A stretch of DNA of 64,000 bases from assembly GCF_014522265.1 (NCBI RefSeq), contig NZ_CP017024.1:4598501-4662500 (forward strand). The letters are read 5' to 3'. Positions within the stretch are counted from its first letter, which is position 1. Each line of letters begins with the position of its first letter. The notes below the pieces were generated by a model. It saw only the letters and a program-made list of their open reading frames with translations. It searched no databases and was not told the DNA's origin. The position numbers were made by a program, and so were the translations under genes. The DNA comes from Pseudomonas oryzihabitans. Its GTDB lineage: Bacteria; Pseudomonadota; Gammaproteobacteria; Pseudomonadales; Pseudomonadaceae. Positions 36,777 to 45,568 of this stretch are shown here, one piece after another.

Positions 36777-37660
36777 CAGTCGTCTCCCAGCCGACTGCCC
36801 CAGCCGAGCTTGGTCCGGCAGATCTCGTAGTAGTTGTGATCCAGCGGATGGATCAGCCTGAGTTTGTGCGGCTTCTTCTGAATGGTCACGGTATCGCCGG
36901 GTGCGCAGGTGAAATGATTCTGGCCATCACATGAGACCTGCGGATAGATCGTCATGTTCGGCGACACCAGGATCGACAGGGTGCTGTCGCCGGACACCAC
37001 GATGGGCCGGCTGGACAGGGTGTGGGGATACATGGGCACCACCACGATGGCATCCAGCTTTGGATGCATGATGGGGCCGCCGGCCGACAGCGAGTAGGCG
37101 GTGGAGCCGGTGGGGGTGGCGACGATCAGGCCGTCGGCGCGCTGGCTGCAGACGAACTGGCCATCGATGTACAGCTCGAATTCGATCATCCGGGTGGACT
37201 TGCCCGGATGCAGCACCACGTCGTTGAGGGCATCGCCCTGGCCGATGATCTCGCCGCCACGCTCGACGAAGGCATCGAGCAGGAAGCGCGTCTCCATCAG
37301 GTACTGACCGTCGAGCACCTCGGCGACCTTGGTCTCCAGTTCATCGGGACGGATATCGGTGAGAAAGCCCAGCTTGCCGCGGTTGATGCCCAGCACCGGC
37401 ACTCGCGGGCGCACCAGGGCGCGGGCGGCGCCGAGCAGGCTGCCGTCGCCGCCGACCACGATCACCAGGTCGCAGATCTCGCCCATGAGCTTGCGCGATA
37501 CCGTCTGCAGGCCATGCCCGGGCAGCACCTCGGCGATGGTGTTTTCCAGGATGACGTTGCGCCCGCGTTGCAGCAGAAAGGTCTTGAGCCGGCGGATGGT
37601 ATCCAGCACTTGGGTGCTGCCGAGTCGACCGATGATGCCGATGTTACGAAAGGAGTCCAT
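36776..37660 (-). CDS. nadK: NAD(+) kinase
   Basis: A 294-residue ATP-NAD kinase that makes NADP(+). The GGDGSLLGAAR motif (near residues 69-79) is the catalytic signature, with NRGKLGFLTDI and TGSTAYSLSAGGPI as further conserved parts. The start is ATG 37660 (MDSFRNIGIIGRLGS), which gives the usual family length. It is the first gene of an operon with the phosphatase and the rhomboid protease. It is divergent from the DUF1853 gene. Confidence 0.95.
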   Translation of the reverse strand: MDSFRNIGIIGRLGSTQVLDTIRRLKTFLLQRGRNVILENTIAEVLPGHGLQTVSRKLMGEICDLVIVVGGDGSLLGAARALVRPRVPVLGINRGKLGFLTDIRPDELETKVAEVLDGQYLMETRFLLDAFVERGGEIIGQGDALNDVVLHPGKSTRMIEFELYIDGQFVCSQRADGLIVATPTGSTAYSLSAGGPIMHPKLDAIVVVPMYPHTLSSRPIVVSGDSTLSILVSPNMTIYPQVSCDGQNHFTCAPGDTVTIQKKPHKLRLIHPLDHNYYEICRTKLGWGSRLGDD

Positions 37661-37796
37661 GACGCGCCGGCGGCCCCGTTGGCTGGAAAGTGCGGAAAGT
37701 ATGGGCGAAAGGCCGTGGCAGCGGCAAACCGCCCTCATCCGACCGCGGGTCGCCGCCGGTGATCCGCAGCAGTCCGGCTTGGCCTATGCTGGCACC

Positions 37797-38681
37797 ATGA
37801 CGCCCTTCGCCGAGCTGCACGCCCTGCCCCGCCGCCTGAGCCAGCCCCAGGTGCGCGACCTCGCCTGGACGCTGATCGCCCCGCCCTTGCTGGAAGCCGC
37901 CGACACCCGCCATCCGCTGGTCGCCAGCGACTGGGCGCGCCATCCTGAACGACTGGCCGACTGGCTACGGCAACAGGACGCAGCGCCCGCGGCCCTAACA
38001 GCCTGGCTTGCCCAGGGCAGCGACCGCCGGCTGGGGCGCCAGTACGAAAGACTCTGGCAATTCGCCCTGGAACGGGCACCGGGGCTCAGATTGCGCGCGG
38101 CCAACCTGCCCCTGCGCGAGGGCGACCGTACCCTGGGTGAACTGGACCTGCTGGTGGAAGACGCCGAGGGGGTCCATCACCTGGAACTGGCGGTGAAGTT
38201 CTACCTGGGCGAAGGCCCACCGGAGGCACCGCTCTGGCTGGGTCCGGGTGGCGAAGACCAGCTGGCGCGCAAACTCTCACACCTGCGCCAGCGCCAGCTG
38301 CCGCTGTCGGCCACGCCCCTGGCCCAGGCCAGCCTGGCGGCGCTGGACATCGCCCCGCCGCGGGCGGCGCTGTGGCTGGGCGGCTATCTGTTCCAGCCAC
38401 TCGACCGCCCCCTGCCCTGGCCGGTTGGCGCCCTGCTACCCCGCCAACCCCAGCTGTGGTGCGCGCGGCAGCTGTTGCCGGTCGGCCCCTGGGAAGTGCT
38501 ACCCAAGGGCCACTGGCTGGCGCCCGCGGTCGCCGATACGCCCTGCCTGCCCCTGCCGGACGGCGAGCCGAGCTGGCCGCAATTGCTGGTGCGGCGCGAT
38601 CCACGCGGCGACGAAGAGGCGCGGCTGTTCCTGGTGCCTGCGGGCTGGCCGGTTCAGCCGCCGGCCAACGCCGCCAGCTGA
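37797..38681 (+). CDS. DUF1853 family protein
   Basis: A 294-residue protein of unknown function. Recognisable parts are GRQYERLWQFALER (near residue 81-94), LGELDLLVEDAEGVHHLELAVKFYL (core ELDLL...HLELAVKFYL near 112-137) and GEDQLARKLSHL. The spacing of ELD, ELAVKF and the Gln/Lys residues resembles a PD-(D/E)xK nuclease core, but this is inference. The start is ATG 37797. The last 28 nt overlap the 3' end of the opposite-strand PLP-enzyme gene. Confidence 0.75.
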   Translation: MTPFAELHALPRRLSQPQVRDLAWTLIAPPLLEAADTRHPLVASDWARHPERLADWLRQQDAAPAALTAWLAQGSDRRLGRQYERLWQFALERAPGLRLRAANLPLREGDRTLGELDLLVEDAEGVHHLELAVKFYLGEGPPEAPLWLGPGGEDQLARKLSHLRQRQLPLSATPLAQASLAALDIAPPRAALWLGGYLFQPLDRPLPWPVGALLPRQPQLWCARQLLPVGPWEVLPKGHWLAPAVADTPCLPLPDGEPSWPQLLVRRDPRGDEEARLFLVPAGWPVQPPANAAS

Positions 38682-39580
38682 GTTTCCAGCGCGCGGCGGC
38701 CCTGGAGACCACCGCTGTGGACCAGCACCAGGCGACTGCCCGGCGCCAGCGCGCCGCCCTCGATTGCCTGGCGCAGCGCCAGCCAGAGCTTGCCGGTATA
38801 GAGCGGCTCCAGGCCGATCCCGGTCTGCGCCTCGAATTCCGCCATGGCCCGCGCCAGCTCGGCATCGAGGCGGCCGAAGCCGCCGCGGCTGGCGTCCAGC
38901 AGGCGCCAATCGGCGCCGGTGTGCTGCGCGAGCAGCCGGTCGAGCGTGGCTTCGACGCCATGCCCGGGTGGCACCGCCAGGCCGCCCACCACCTGCCAGG
39001 CGGGATCGGCGGCGCGGATCACCCCGGCCAGGGTGGTACCGGTGCCGGCAGCCAGCCAGAGTTGCTGGCAATCGGGCCAGCCCAGGGCGGCGAGTCCCTG
39101 CCGCAGTTCCGTGACGATGGCCGCGCAGGCCGCAGCGGCCTGCGCGTCGCAGCCGCCTTCGGGTATGGGTAGCAACCCGGGATAGCGCGCCTGCCAGGGC
39201 TGCCAGAAGTCGCTGTCGTGGCGGCGGCGATAACCGCCATAGCCGAGCCAGTGCAGGGTCATGCCATTGGCCTGCAGATCCTCGACCGTGGGCGTCCGGC
39301 AGGGCTCGCCACGCAAGAGGCCGACGGTGGCGAAGCCTTCCTCCCGGCCCAGGGCGGCCAGCGCATGCAGATGATTGGAGTGGGCACCACCCAGGCTGAT
39401 GAGCCCGCGGCCTTCGCCCCGGGCCAGGCGTTCGCGCCAGGGCCGCAGCTTGTAGGCCTTGTTGCCGTTATGCGCAGCCGGGCGCTGATCCAGGCGCAGC
39501 ACCGCCAGGCGCAGGTCCCGCGCCGCCAGGATGGCGAGTTGCACCTCCTGGAGCACGGCGGGCGAAGGAAAGATCATCAA
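38654..39580 (-). CDS. ACC deaminase/D-cysteine desulfhydrase family PLP enzyme
   Basis: A 308-residue fold-type II PLP enzyme. The PLP lysine is expected in HNGNKAYKLRP (residues 37-47). SLGGAHSNHLHALA (about 62-75) binds substrate, and AAGTGTTLAG and VHSGGLQG bind the cofactor phosphate and substrate. Members either open the ring of 1-aminocyclopropane-1-carboxylate or remove sulfide from D-cysteine. True ACC deaminases carry particular residues that I cannot confirm here, so D-cysteine desulfhydrase activity is at least as likely. It lies downstream of the coiled-coil gene on the same strand, 8 nt away. Confidence 0.82.
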   Translation of the reverse strand: MMIFPSPAVLQEVQLAILAARDLRLAVLRLDQRPAAHNGNKAYKLRPWRERLARGEGRGLISLGGAHSNHLHALAALGREEGFATVGLLRGEPCRTPTVEDLQANGMTLHWLGYGGYRRRHDSDFWQPWQARYPGLLPIPEGGCDAQAAAACAAIVTELRQGLAALGWPDCQQLWLAAGTGTTLAGVIRAADPAWQVVGGLAVPPGHGVEATLDRLLAQHTGADWRLLDASRGGFGRLDAELARAMAEFEAQTGIGLEPLYTGKLWLALRQAIEGGALAPGSRLVLVHSGGLQGRRALETQLAALAGG

Positions 39581-39588
39581 CCAGGGAG

Positions 39589-40902
39589 TCAGAGATTGGC
39601 GACGTCACCATCGCTGTCATCGCCGCGGTGCTCGGCGCACAGGGTCGAGCGCAACGGATCGAACTGGGCGGGGTGTTCCACCCGCACCACCGGCCGTCCG
39701 CAGCGCTCGCCCTCCACCTCGGCCTGGCAGACCGGCTGCTGGTGATGCTCCAGCCAGCGCTGATACTGCTCCCGGCTGACCTTGCAGTGCTCGGCGACGT
39801 AACCCAGGGGATCGGCGCTGAAGCGAGGGACGTCCTGCCGGCTGAGGATCAGATGACCGGCGCCGGGCTGGAAGGTGACGAAGAGGATGCCCTGGCGCGC
39901 CAGGCGCTCCAGCTGGCCTTCGTTGCTGTCGCCGATCAGCTGGGCGCAGCGCTCGCGCAGCTGGCGGATGTCTTCCTGCAACTGGCCGTCCAGCTCGTCG
40001 CGGTACTTGAGTTCCACCTCGCGGATGGTCAGCTGGTTCTTCAGCTCGCCCACGGCGGCGGCCACCCGGGCCTCGCTTTCGGCTTCGGACTGGATGCGCA
40101 GCGCCTCGATCTTGTAGAGGGCGTTGCGCTCCAGGGTGCGCATCTGCTCGTTGAGTTCCTCGCGCTGCTGGCGAGTTTGCTCGTGCTGCTGCTCCAGGTG
40201 CTGGGCCAGGGCGGCATAGCGCACCTCCAGCTCGGCCTTGGCCGCGCGTACCTCGTCGGCGTCGCGCTGCAGACGCGCCAGGTCTTCCTGGTGCTGGCGG
40301 GTCAGGGTCAGCAGCCGGGTACGCTGACCGGCGATCAGCTTGTCCAGCGCCTCCTGGTGTTCCTGGGCGAGGATGCGGCGGACCCGTTCGAGACGGGCCT
40401 CGACATCGATGCCGTCGGCGGCGCTAGGGTGGTATTCCCCGGCCAGCTCCACCTCGCCATCGCGCGGCGCGACCAGGCCCAGGCAATCGCGGATCGCCTG
40501 CCAGTCGTCGTGCTCGGTCTCGCTGCGGGGATCCCAGAGATCGCCCTGGTGCCAGGAAATCGGGCAATGGCTGCGACTGGCCAGGCGGATCGGTCCGGCG
40601 CCCAGGTCGGGGCCGACATCGCCGCGCTCGGCCAGCTCGCCCAGCGGCAGGTCCCATTCCGGCAGCGGTTTGCCCTGGGCATCGAAGGCCAGCAGGAAGA
40701 ACACCGCGGCCTTGACCCTGCGGTGCTCGTCCAGCAGCAGATAGACGAAGCGATGGCGCCGTCCGGCGCAGTCGAGCAGCGTCTGGTCGCCCTGCCAGAG
40801 CGCCTGAAAATCGGGGAACAGCAAGGCGCGATTCACACCCTGGTCGCCGAACCCCAGCACCACCGGGGTCAGTACCGTCTCTACGTTCAACGTCTCTGCC
40901 AT
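39589..40902 (-). CDS. Long coiled-coil protein of unknown function
   Basis: A 437-residue cytoplasmic protein. The first ~150 residues are globular (ETLNVETVLTPVVLGFGDQG, SHCPISWHQGDLWDP). Residues about 155-330 are rich in Glu, Gln, Arg and Ala with heptad spacing and should form a long coiled coil. The C-terminal domain has two or three Cys/His pairs (CQAEVEGERCG, LCAEHRG) that could bind zinc. Similar Pseudomonas proteins have been loosely called chromosome-partitioning proteins, but there is no Walker motif here, so that name is not supported. The start is taken as ATG 40902 (MAETLNVE); an alternative ATG lies 30 nt upstream. Confidence 0.7.
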   Translation of the reverse strand: MAETLNVETVLTPVVLGFGDQGVNRALLFPDFQALWQGDQTLLDCAGRRHRFVYLLLDEHRRVKAAVFFLLAFDAQGKPLPEWDLPLGELAERGDVGPDLGAGPIRLASRSHCPISWHQGDLWDPRSETEHDDWQAIRDCLGLVAPRDGEVELAGEYHPSAADGIDVEARLERVRRILAQEHQEALDKLIAGQRTRLLTLTRQHQEDLARLQRDADEVRAAKAELEVRYAALAQHLEQQHEQTRQQREELNEQMRTLERNALYKIEALRIQSEAESEARVAAAVGELKNQLTIREVELKYRDELDGQLQEDIRQLRERCAQLIGDSNEGQLERLARQGILFVTFQPGAGHLILSRQDVPRFSADPLGYVAEHCKVSREQYQRWLEHHQQPVCQAEVEGERCGRPVVRVEHPAQFDPLRSTLCAEHRGDDSDGDVANL

Positions 40903-41189
40903 CTCTCGCCGCGTGCTCTGTCGATCCCACATGAATACCGAGGCCGGCGTCTCGCCAATTGGCGACCGGACCTGCGTCCGCCCGCCGACCTCTGGCGGCG
41001 ACACGGTAGACCCGCGTCGCCGCCCAACTCCTTCGACGCGCCGGGCCCCCACCCGACGCATCAGGACGGCAGCTTAGCCAATCCTGGTCGGCGGGATGGA
41101 AGAGAGGCCAGACATTGGGACGAGGGTCGGTCCGGAACCGATGTTATGCGGAGTGGATCACAGAAATCATCCCTGATCGCAACGAAGAG

Positions 41190-43244
41190 TTACAGCTGGG
41201 CGGCAAGGCGAGTGGCCTGATCGATGGCGCGCTTGGCGTCCAGCTCGGCGGCGACATCCGCGCCGCCGACCCGGTGCACCGCCACGCCGGCGCCGAGCAA
41301 CTCGTCTTCCAGCTCGCGCAGGGACTCCTGGCCCGCGCAGAGCACGACGTTGTCGACGTCCAGCACCTGCTCGCTGCCATCGGGCAGGCGCAGGCGCAGG
41401 CCGGCGTCGTCGATACCCAGGTATTCCACCCCGCCGAACGCCTGGACGCCACGCTGCTGCAGGCGCGAGCGGTGGATCCAGCCAGTGGTCTTGCCCAGGC
41501 CCTTGCCGGGTTTGCCCGGCTTGCGCTGCAGCAGCCAGACTTCGCGTGGCACGGCCGGCGGCGTCGCCGGGGCCAGCCCGCCGCGGCTGCTGAAACTGGG
41601 ATCTATGCCCCACTCGCGGTAGAAGGCGGTGATGGGCTCCGCGTCCTGATGGCCGTGGGTGAGGAAATCCGCCACGTCGAAACCGATGCCGCCGGCGCCG
41701 ATCAGGGCCACCCGCCGCCCTACCGGCTTGCGTTCAAGCAGGACGTCCAGGTAGCCCAGCACCTTGGGATGGTCGACCCCCGGAATGGGCGGCACCCGCG
41801 GCGTCACCCCGGTGGCCAGGATCACCCCGGCGAAGCCCTCGGCCTGCAATTCGGCGGCGCTGACGCGCTGGTTGAGGCGGACATCCACCGCCAGTCGCTC
41901 CAGACGCCGCTGGAAATACCTCAGGGTCTCGCCGAATTCTTCCTTGCCGGGAATGCGCCTGGCGACATTGAACTGGCCACCGATGCGCTCGCTGGCCTCG
42001 AACAGCACCACCTGGTGGCCGCGCTCGGCCAGGGTGCAGGCGGCGGCCAGGCCGGCCGGCCCGGCGCCGACCACGGCAAAGCGGCGTGATTCGGCGGCGG
42101 GCAGGATCTGCAACTCGGTCTCGTGGCAGGCGCGCGGATTGACCAGGCAGCTGGTCAGCTTGCCGGCGAAGGTGTGGTCCAGGCAGGCCTGGTTGCAGGC
42201 GATGCAAGTATTGATCTCGTCGGCGCGGCCGGCGGCGGCCTTGGCGACGAAGTCCGGGTCGGCCAGCAGCGGCCGGGCCATGGACACCAGGTCGGCCTGG
42301 CCGGCGGCGAGGATGGCCTCGGCCACCTCCGGGGTGTTGATGCGGTTGGTGGCGATCAGCGGCACCCGCACCCGGCCCTTGAGCTGGGCGGTGACGGCGG
42401 CGAAGGCGCCGCGCGGCACCAGGGTGGCGATGGTGGGGATGCGCGCCTCGTGCCAGCCGATGCCGGTGTTGATCAGGCTGACCCCGGCGTCTTCCAGCCA
42501 GAGCGCCAGCTGCAGGCATTCCTCGGGGGTGCTGCCCTGTTCCACCAGATCCAGCAGCGAGAGGCGGAAGATGATCAGGAAATCCGGGCCGGTCGCCCTG
42601 CGGATGCCTGCGACGATGGCCAGCGGCAAGCGGCAGCGACTGGCGAAGTCGCCACCCCAGCGATCCGTGCGATGGTTGGTCCGCGCGGCTATGAATTGAT
42701 TGATGAAGTAGCCTTCGGAACCCATCACCTCGACACCGTCGTAGCCGGCCTGCTGCGCCAGCGTGGCACAGCGGACGAAGGCGGCGATCTGCCCCTCCAC
42801 CTCGGCCTCGTCCAGCTCGCGTGGGGTGAAGGGATTGATCGGTGCCTGCAGCGCCGAGGGCGCCACCAGCTGGGGGTTATAGGCATAGCGACCGGCATGC
42901 AGGATCTGCAGGCAGATACGGCCGCCGGCGGCATGCACCGCGTCCGTCACCGGCCGATGGTGCTCGGCCTCCTCGGGAGTGGTCAGCTTGGCCGCGCCCT
43001 TGGCCACCGCCCCCTCTTCGTTCGGCGCTATACCCCCGGTGACAATCAGCCCCACCCCACCCCGCGCTCGCTCGGCGAAGAAGGCGGCCATCCGCGCGAA
43101 GCCGCCGGGCCGCTCTTCCAATCCGGTGTGCATGGACCCCATCACCACCCGGTTGCGCAAGGTGATCGACCCCACGGGCAGGGGTTCGAGCAGATGCGGA
43201 TAGCTATCCGCAGGGGTGGTATTAAGGGGGGCAAGCTCGATCAT
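41190..43244 (-). CDS. fadH: NADPH-dependent 2,4-dienoyl-CoA reductase
   Basis: A 684-residue enzyme that reduces 2,4-dienoyl-CoA in the breakdown of unsaturated fatty acids. The N-terminal half is an FMN-binding TIM barrel of the old yellow enzyme family (RNRVVMGSMHTGLEE at the start). The 4Fe-4S cysteines are seen in CIACNQACLD and later in SCLVNPRAC. The C-terminal half has a FAD/NADPH-binding GAGPAGLAAA motif and a second GAGGIGFDVADF motif. The start is ATG 43244, with a GGAG ribosome-binding site. It is divergent from the nitrilase-fold gene. Confidence 0.92.
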   Translation of the reverse strand: MIELAPLNTTPADSYPHLLEPLPVGSITLRNRVVMGSMHTGLEERPGGFARMAAFFAERARGGVGLIVTGGIAPNEEGAVAKGAAKLTTPEEAEHHRPVTDAVHAAGGRICLQILHAGRYAYNPQLVAPSALQAPINPFTPRELDEAEVEGQIAAFVRCATLAQQAGYDGVEVMGSEGYFINQFIAARTNHRTDRWGGDFASRCRLPLAIVAGIRRATGPDFLIIFRLSLLDLVEQGSTPEECLQLALWLEDAGVSLINTGIGWHEARIPTIATLVPRGAFAAVTAQLKGRVRVPLIATNRINTPEVAEAILAAGQADLVSMARPLLADPDFVAKAAAGRADEINTCIACNQACLDHTFAGKLTSCLVNPRACHETELQILPAAESRRFAVVGAGPAGLAAACTLAERGHQVVLFEASERIGGQFNVARRIPGKEEFGETLRYFQRRLERLAVDVRLNQRVSAAELQAEGFAGVILATGVTPRVPPIPGVDHPKVLGYLDVLLERKPVGRRVALIGAGGIGFDVADFLTHGHQDAEPITAFYREWGIDPSFSSRGGLAPATPPAVPREVWLLQRKPGKPGKGLGKTTGWIHRSRLQQRGVQAFGGVEYLGIDDAGLRLRLPDGSEQVLDVDNVVLCAGQESLRELEDELLGAGVAVHRVGGADVAAELDAKRAIDQATRLAAQL

Positions 43245-43440
43245 GGCGGTCTCCGGTGGTTGGCCTTTCTGGGAAAGCCTGGCGCCACGATAGGAGCAGC
43301 GCGGGCTGGCCTCAATCACCGGAAATGACAACCTCTTTACCCAAATGTACAGCCGCCCCTTGGCAGTGGCGGTCTGGTCTCCTACCCTGAGCACCTTTAT
43401 CTCGCCCGGCCCGGGAGGCCGGGACCGCTCTGGAGTGCCG

Positions 43441-44463
43441 ATGCGCAAGCTCGTGTTCCTGGTGCTGATCGCCCTGTTCGCCGTGCTGGCGGGCTGGGTG
43501 GCCCAGCGGCCAGCCTTCCATTACCTGTCGGATCTACGCAGCAGCCTGGCGGTGGACCTGACCACCACGCCAGCGGCGGCCACCACCGGCAACCTGCTGG
43601 GGATCGAGCCCGAACTGGTCGCCCTGGACTATGGCAATCCCGAGCGATTGCGCCTCAAGCTCGCTGCCTATCTGGCCAATGCACGGCGCCTGGGCCTGAT
43701 CGGCGCCCAGACCATCGTGGTGCTGCCCGAGCACCTGGGCACGCCCCTGGCGCTGATGGGCGAGAAGCCCGAGGTCTATGCCGCGGCGCGCAGCGAAGAG
43801 GCCATCCAGTGGCTGCTGCTGGGCAATCCGTTGCGCGTGGCTCGCGCCTGGTTCCAGGCCGAGGGTGACCGGCGCCTGGCCGACAGCCTGTTGCGCATGA
43901 AGGCCTGGGACATGGCCAGCGCCTACCAACAGCTCTTCGGCGGCCTTGCCCGCCAGTACGGCGTCACCCTGGTGGCCGGCTCCATCGTCCTGCCCGGTCC
44001 GACCCTGGTGGACGGCGAATTGCAGGTGGGTACGGGACCTTTGCGCAATGTCACCCTGGTCTTCGGACCCGACGGCAAGGTGCTCGGCCAACCGCTGGTG
44101 CGACCGCTGACGGCCAGGGACAGCGGCGACGATCTCAGCCCGCCGCTGCTGCGACTGGAGACGCCGCTGGGCCGTCTCGGCGTCATCCAGGGCAGCGACA
44201 CCGGTCGCGCCGGCGTGCTGGACGCTCCCCAGGTGGACTTGCTGGCGATTCCCGCCCTCGCCTCGGGCGCCACCCCGGCACCGGCACCCTTCGACATCCA
44301 GCGCCTGCGCGCCGCCGGCATCCGCGCCGCCCTGGAAGTGCAGCTGCGCGGCCGCCTCTGGGAATGGCAGGCCGGCGGCGGCAGCCAGGCCTTCACCCCG
44401 GATGCGACAGCGGCCACCGATGCTGCCCAGGCCGGGAGCAAGCTGATCAATCTGCGGCTATGA
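43441..44463 (+). CDS. Nitrilase-superfamily protein, membrane anchored, without catalytic cysteine
   Basis: A 340-residue protein with one N-terminal membrane helix (residues 4-18), so the rest faces the periplasm. The carbon-nitrogen hydrolase fold is shown by VVLPEHLGTPL (the expected catalytic Glu, near residue 99) and FGPDGKVLGQPLVR (Lys, near residue 212). The expected Cys in the CWD-like motif is replaced: RLGVIQGSDTG has Gly-Ser before the conserved Asp. It may therefore be inactive as an amidase, or use a different mechanism. The 3' end overlaps the AraC regulator gene by 4 nt (ATGA). Confidence 0.75.
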   Translation: MRKLVFLVLIALFAVLAGWVAQRPAFHYLSDLRSSLAVDLTTTPAAATTGNLLGIEPELVALDYGNPERLRLKLAAYLANARRLGLIGAQTIVVLPEHLGTPLALMGEKPEVYAAARSEEAIQWLLLGNPLRVARAWFQAEGDRRLADSLLRMKAWDMASAYQQLFGGLARQYGVTLVAGSIVLPGPTLVDGELQVGTGPLRNVTLVFGPDGKVLGQPLVRPLTARDSGDDLSPPLLRLETPLGRLGVIQGSDTGRAGVLDAPQVDLLAIPALASGATPAPAPFDIQRLRAAGIRAALEVQLRGRLWEWQAGGGSQAFTPDATAATDAAQAGSKLINLRL

Positions 44464-45503
44464 GCGCGCCGGCGCTGCGCCTGGGCGACCTCTCCACCGG
44501 CTTCGTGCTGGCGCTGGCGGCAGCCGTCGCCCAGCGGGGTGCCGATGCCGCCGGCCTGCTGGCACGCTTCGGCCTGACCGCGGCGCGGCTGGCCGAACCT
44601 GGCGGACGGCTGTCGATCCCCCACTACATGCGCCTGGGCCATGCGGCCCTGGAACTGACTGGCGATTCGGCGCTGGGCCTGGCCATGGGCCGGGCGATGC
44701 GGCCGGCCTTTCTCGGTCTCGCCGGCGTCACCGTGGGCCAGGCGCCGGACGTGCGTCACGCCGCCGAGACGCTGCTCGAACTGGAACCGCTCTATGGCCG
44801 CAACTACCGGGGCCGGTCGCGCTATGCCGCCCAGGGCCGCGACGCCTGGCTGCACTTCTATAGCATCAGCCCCTACAACGGTTACAACCGCTTCGTGGTT
44901 GACGTGGTGCTCAGCGCCTGGCTGGCGCTGCTGAGCGCCGTCGCCGGGCGCCCGCTACAACCGCGCCGCGTCCTCATCGAATACCCCGCACCGGCGGACG
45001 TGGCGCCCTACCACGCCGCCTTCGGCTGCGCGGTGGAATTCGGCGCCGCCGAGAATGCGCTGCTACTCGATGCCGCGACCCTGGCCCGGACCGGGTCCGA
45101 GCATTGCCCGGCCACCTGGCGCCAGCTGCTGGCCCTGAGCGAAGTCGAACACGGCCGCCTGACCCGCACCCGCGGCCTCACCGAGCGGGTGGTCGAAGTC
45201 ATGGGGCCCTTGCTGCGGCACGGCGAGCCGACCCTGGAGCAGATCGCCAGCCGGCTGCGTCTGCCGTCCTGGACGCTGAGGCGCAAGCTGGCCGAAGAAG
45301 GTACCCAGTACCGTACCCTGCTCAACCTGACCCGCCGCGACCTGGCGCTGGCCTATATCCGCGATACCGAGGCCAGCTTCGGCGAGATCGCCTATCTGCT
45401 TGGCTTCGCCTCCCCCGCCGCCTTCCAGCGCGCCTTCAAGCGCTGGACCGAGCAGACGCCGGGTGACTGGCGGCGTCTCCAGCGGCAGGGAGTGGCCAAC
45501 TGA
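44460..45503 (+). CDS. AraC family transcriptional regulator
   Basis: A 347-residue regulator with an N-terminal AraC-type ligand-binding domain of the arabinose_bd kind (ALELTGDSALGLAMGRAM near residue 60-80) and a C-terminal double helix-turn-helix (QIASRLRLPSWTLRRKLAEEG, core near residue 260-280, then GEIAYLLGFASPAAFQRAFKRW near 305-325). It is translationally coupled to the nitrilase-fold gene and lies near fadH, so it may respond to a fatty-acid-like ligand and control these genes. That link is inferred from position only. Confidence 0.88.
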   Translation: MSAPALRLGDLSTGFVLALAAAVAQRGADAAGLLARFGLTAARLAEPGGRLSIPHYMRLGHAALELTGDSALGLAMGRAMRPAFLGLAGVTVGQAPDVRHAAETLLELEPLYGRNYRGRSRYAAQGRDAWLHFYSISPYNGYNRFVVDVVLSAWLALLSAVAGRPLQPRRVLIEYPAPADVAPYHAAFGCAVEFGAAENALLLDAATLARTGSEHCPATWRQLLALSEVEHGRLTRTRGLTERVVEVMGPLLRHGEPTLEQIASRLRLPSWTLRRKLAEEGTQYRTLLNLTRRDLALAYIRDTEASFGEIAYLLGFASPAAFQRAFKRWTEQTPGDWRRLQRQGVAN

Positions 45504-45568
45504 AGGGAGCATAGGCGAGGATCGCGGGTCCTAACTGGCTGATCCTTCATCAGGACCGCTATCGCCCC

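Noticed and set aside
44460-45503. The AraC-family gene as the missing argR of the aot operon
   Set aside because: It lies 27 kb from aotP, is coupled to a nitrilase-fold gene, and has an N-terminal domain of the arabinose_bd kind with no sign of an arginine regulator.
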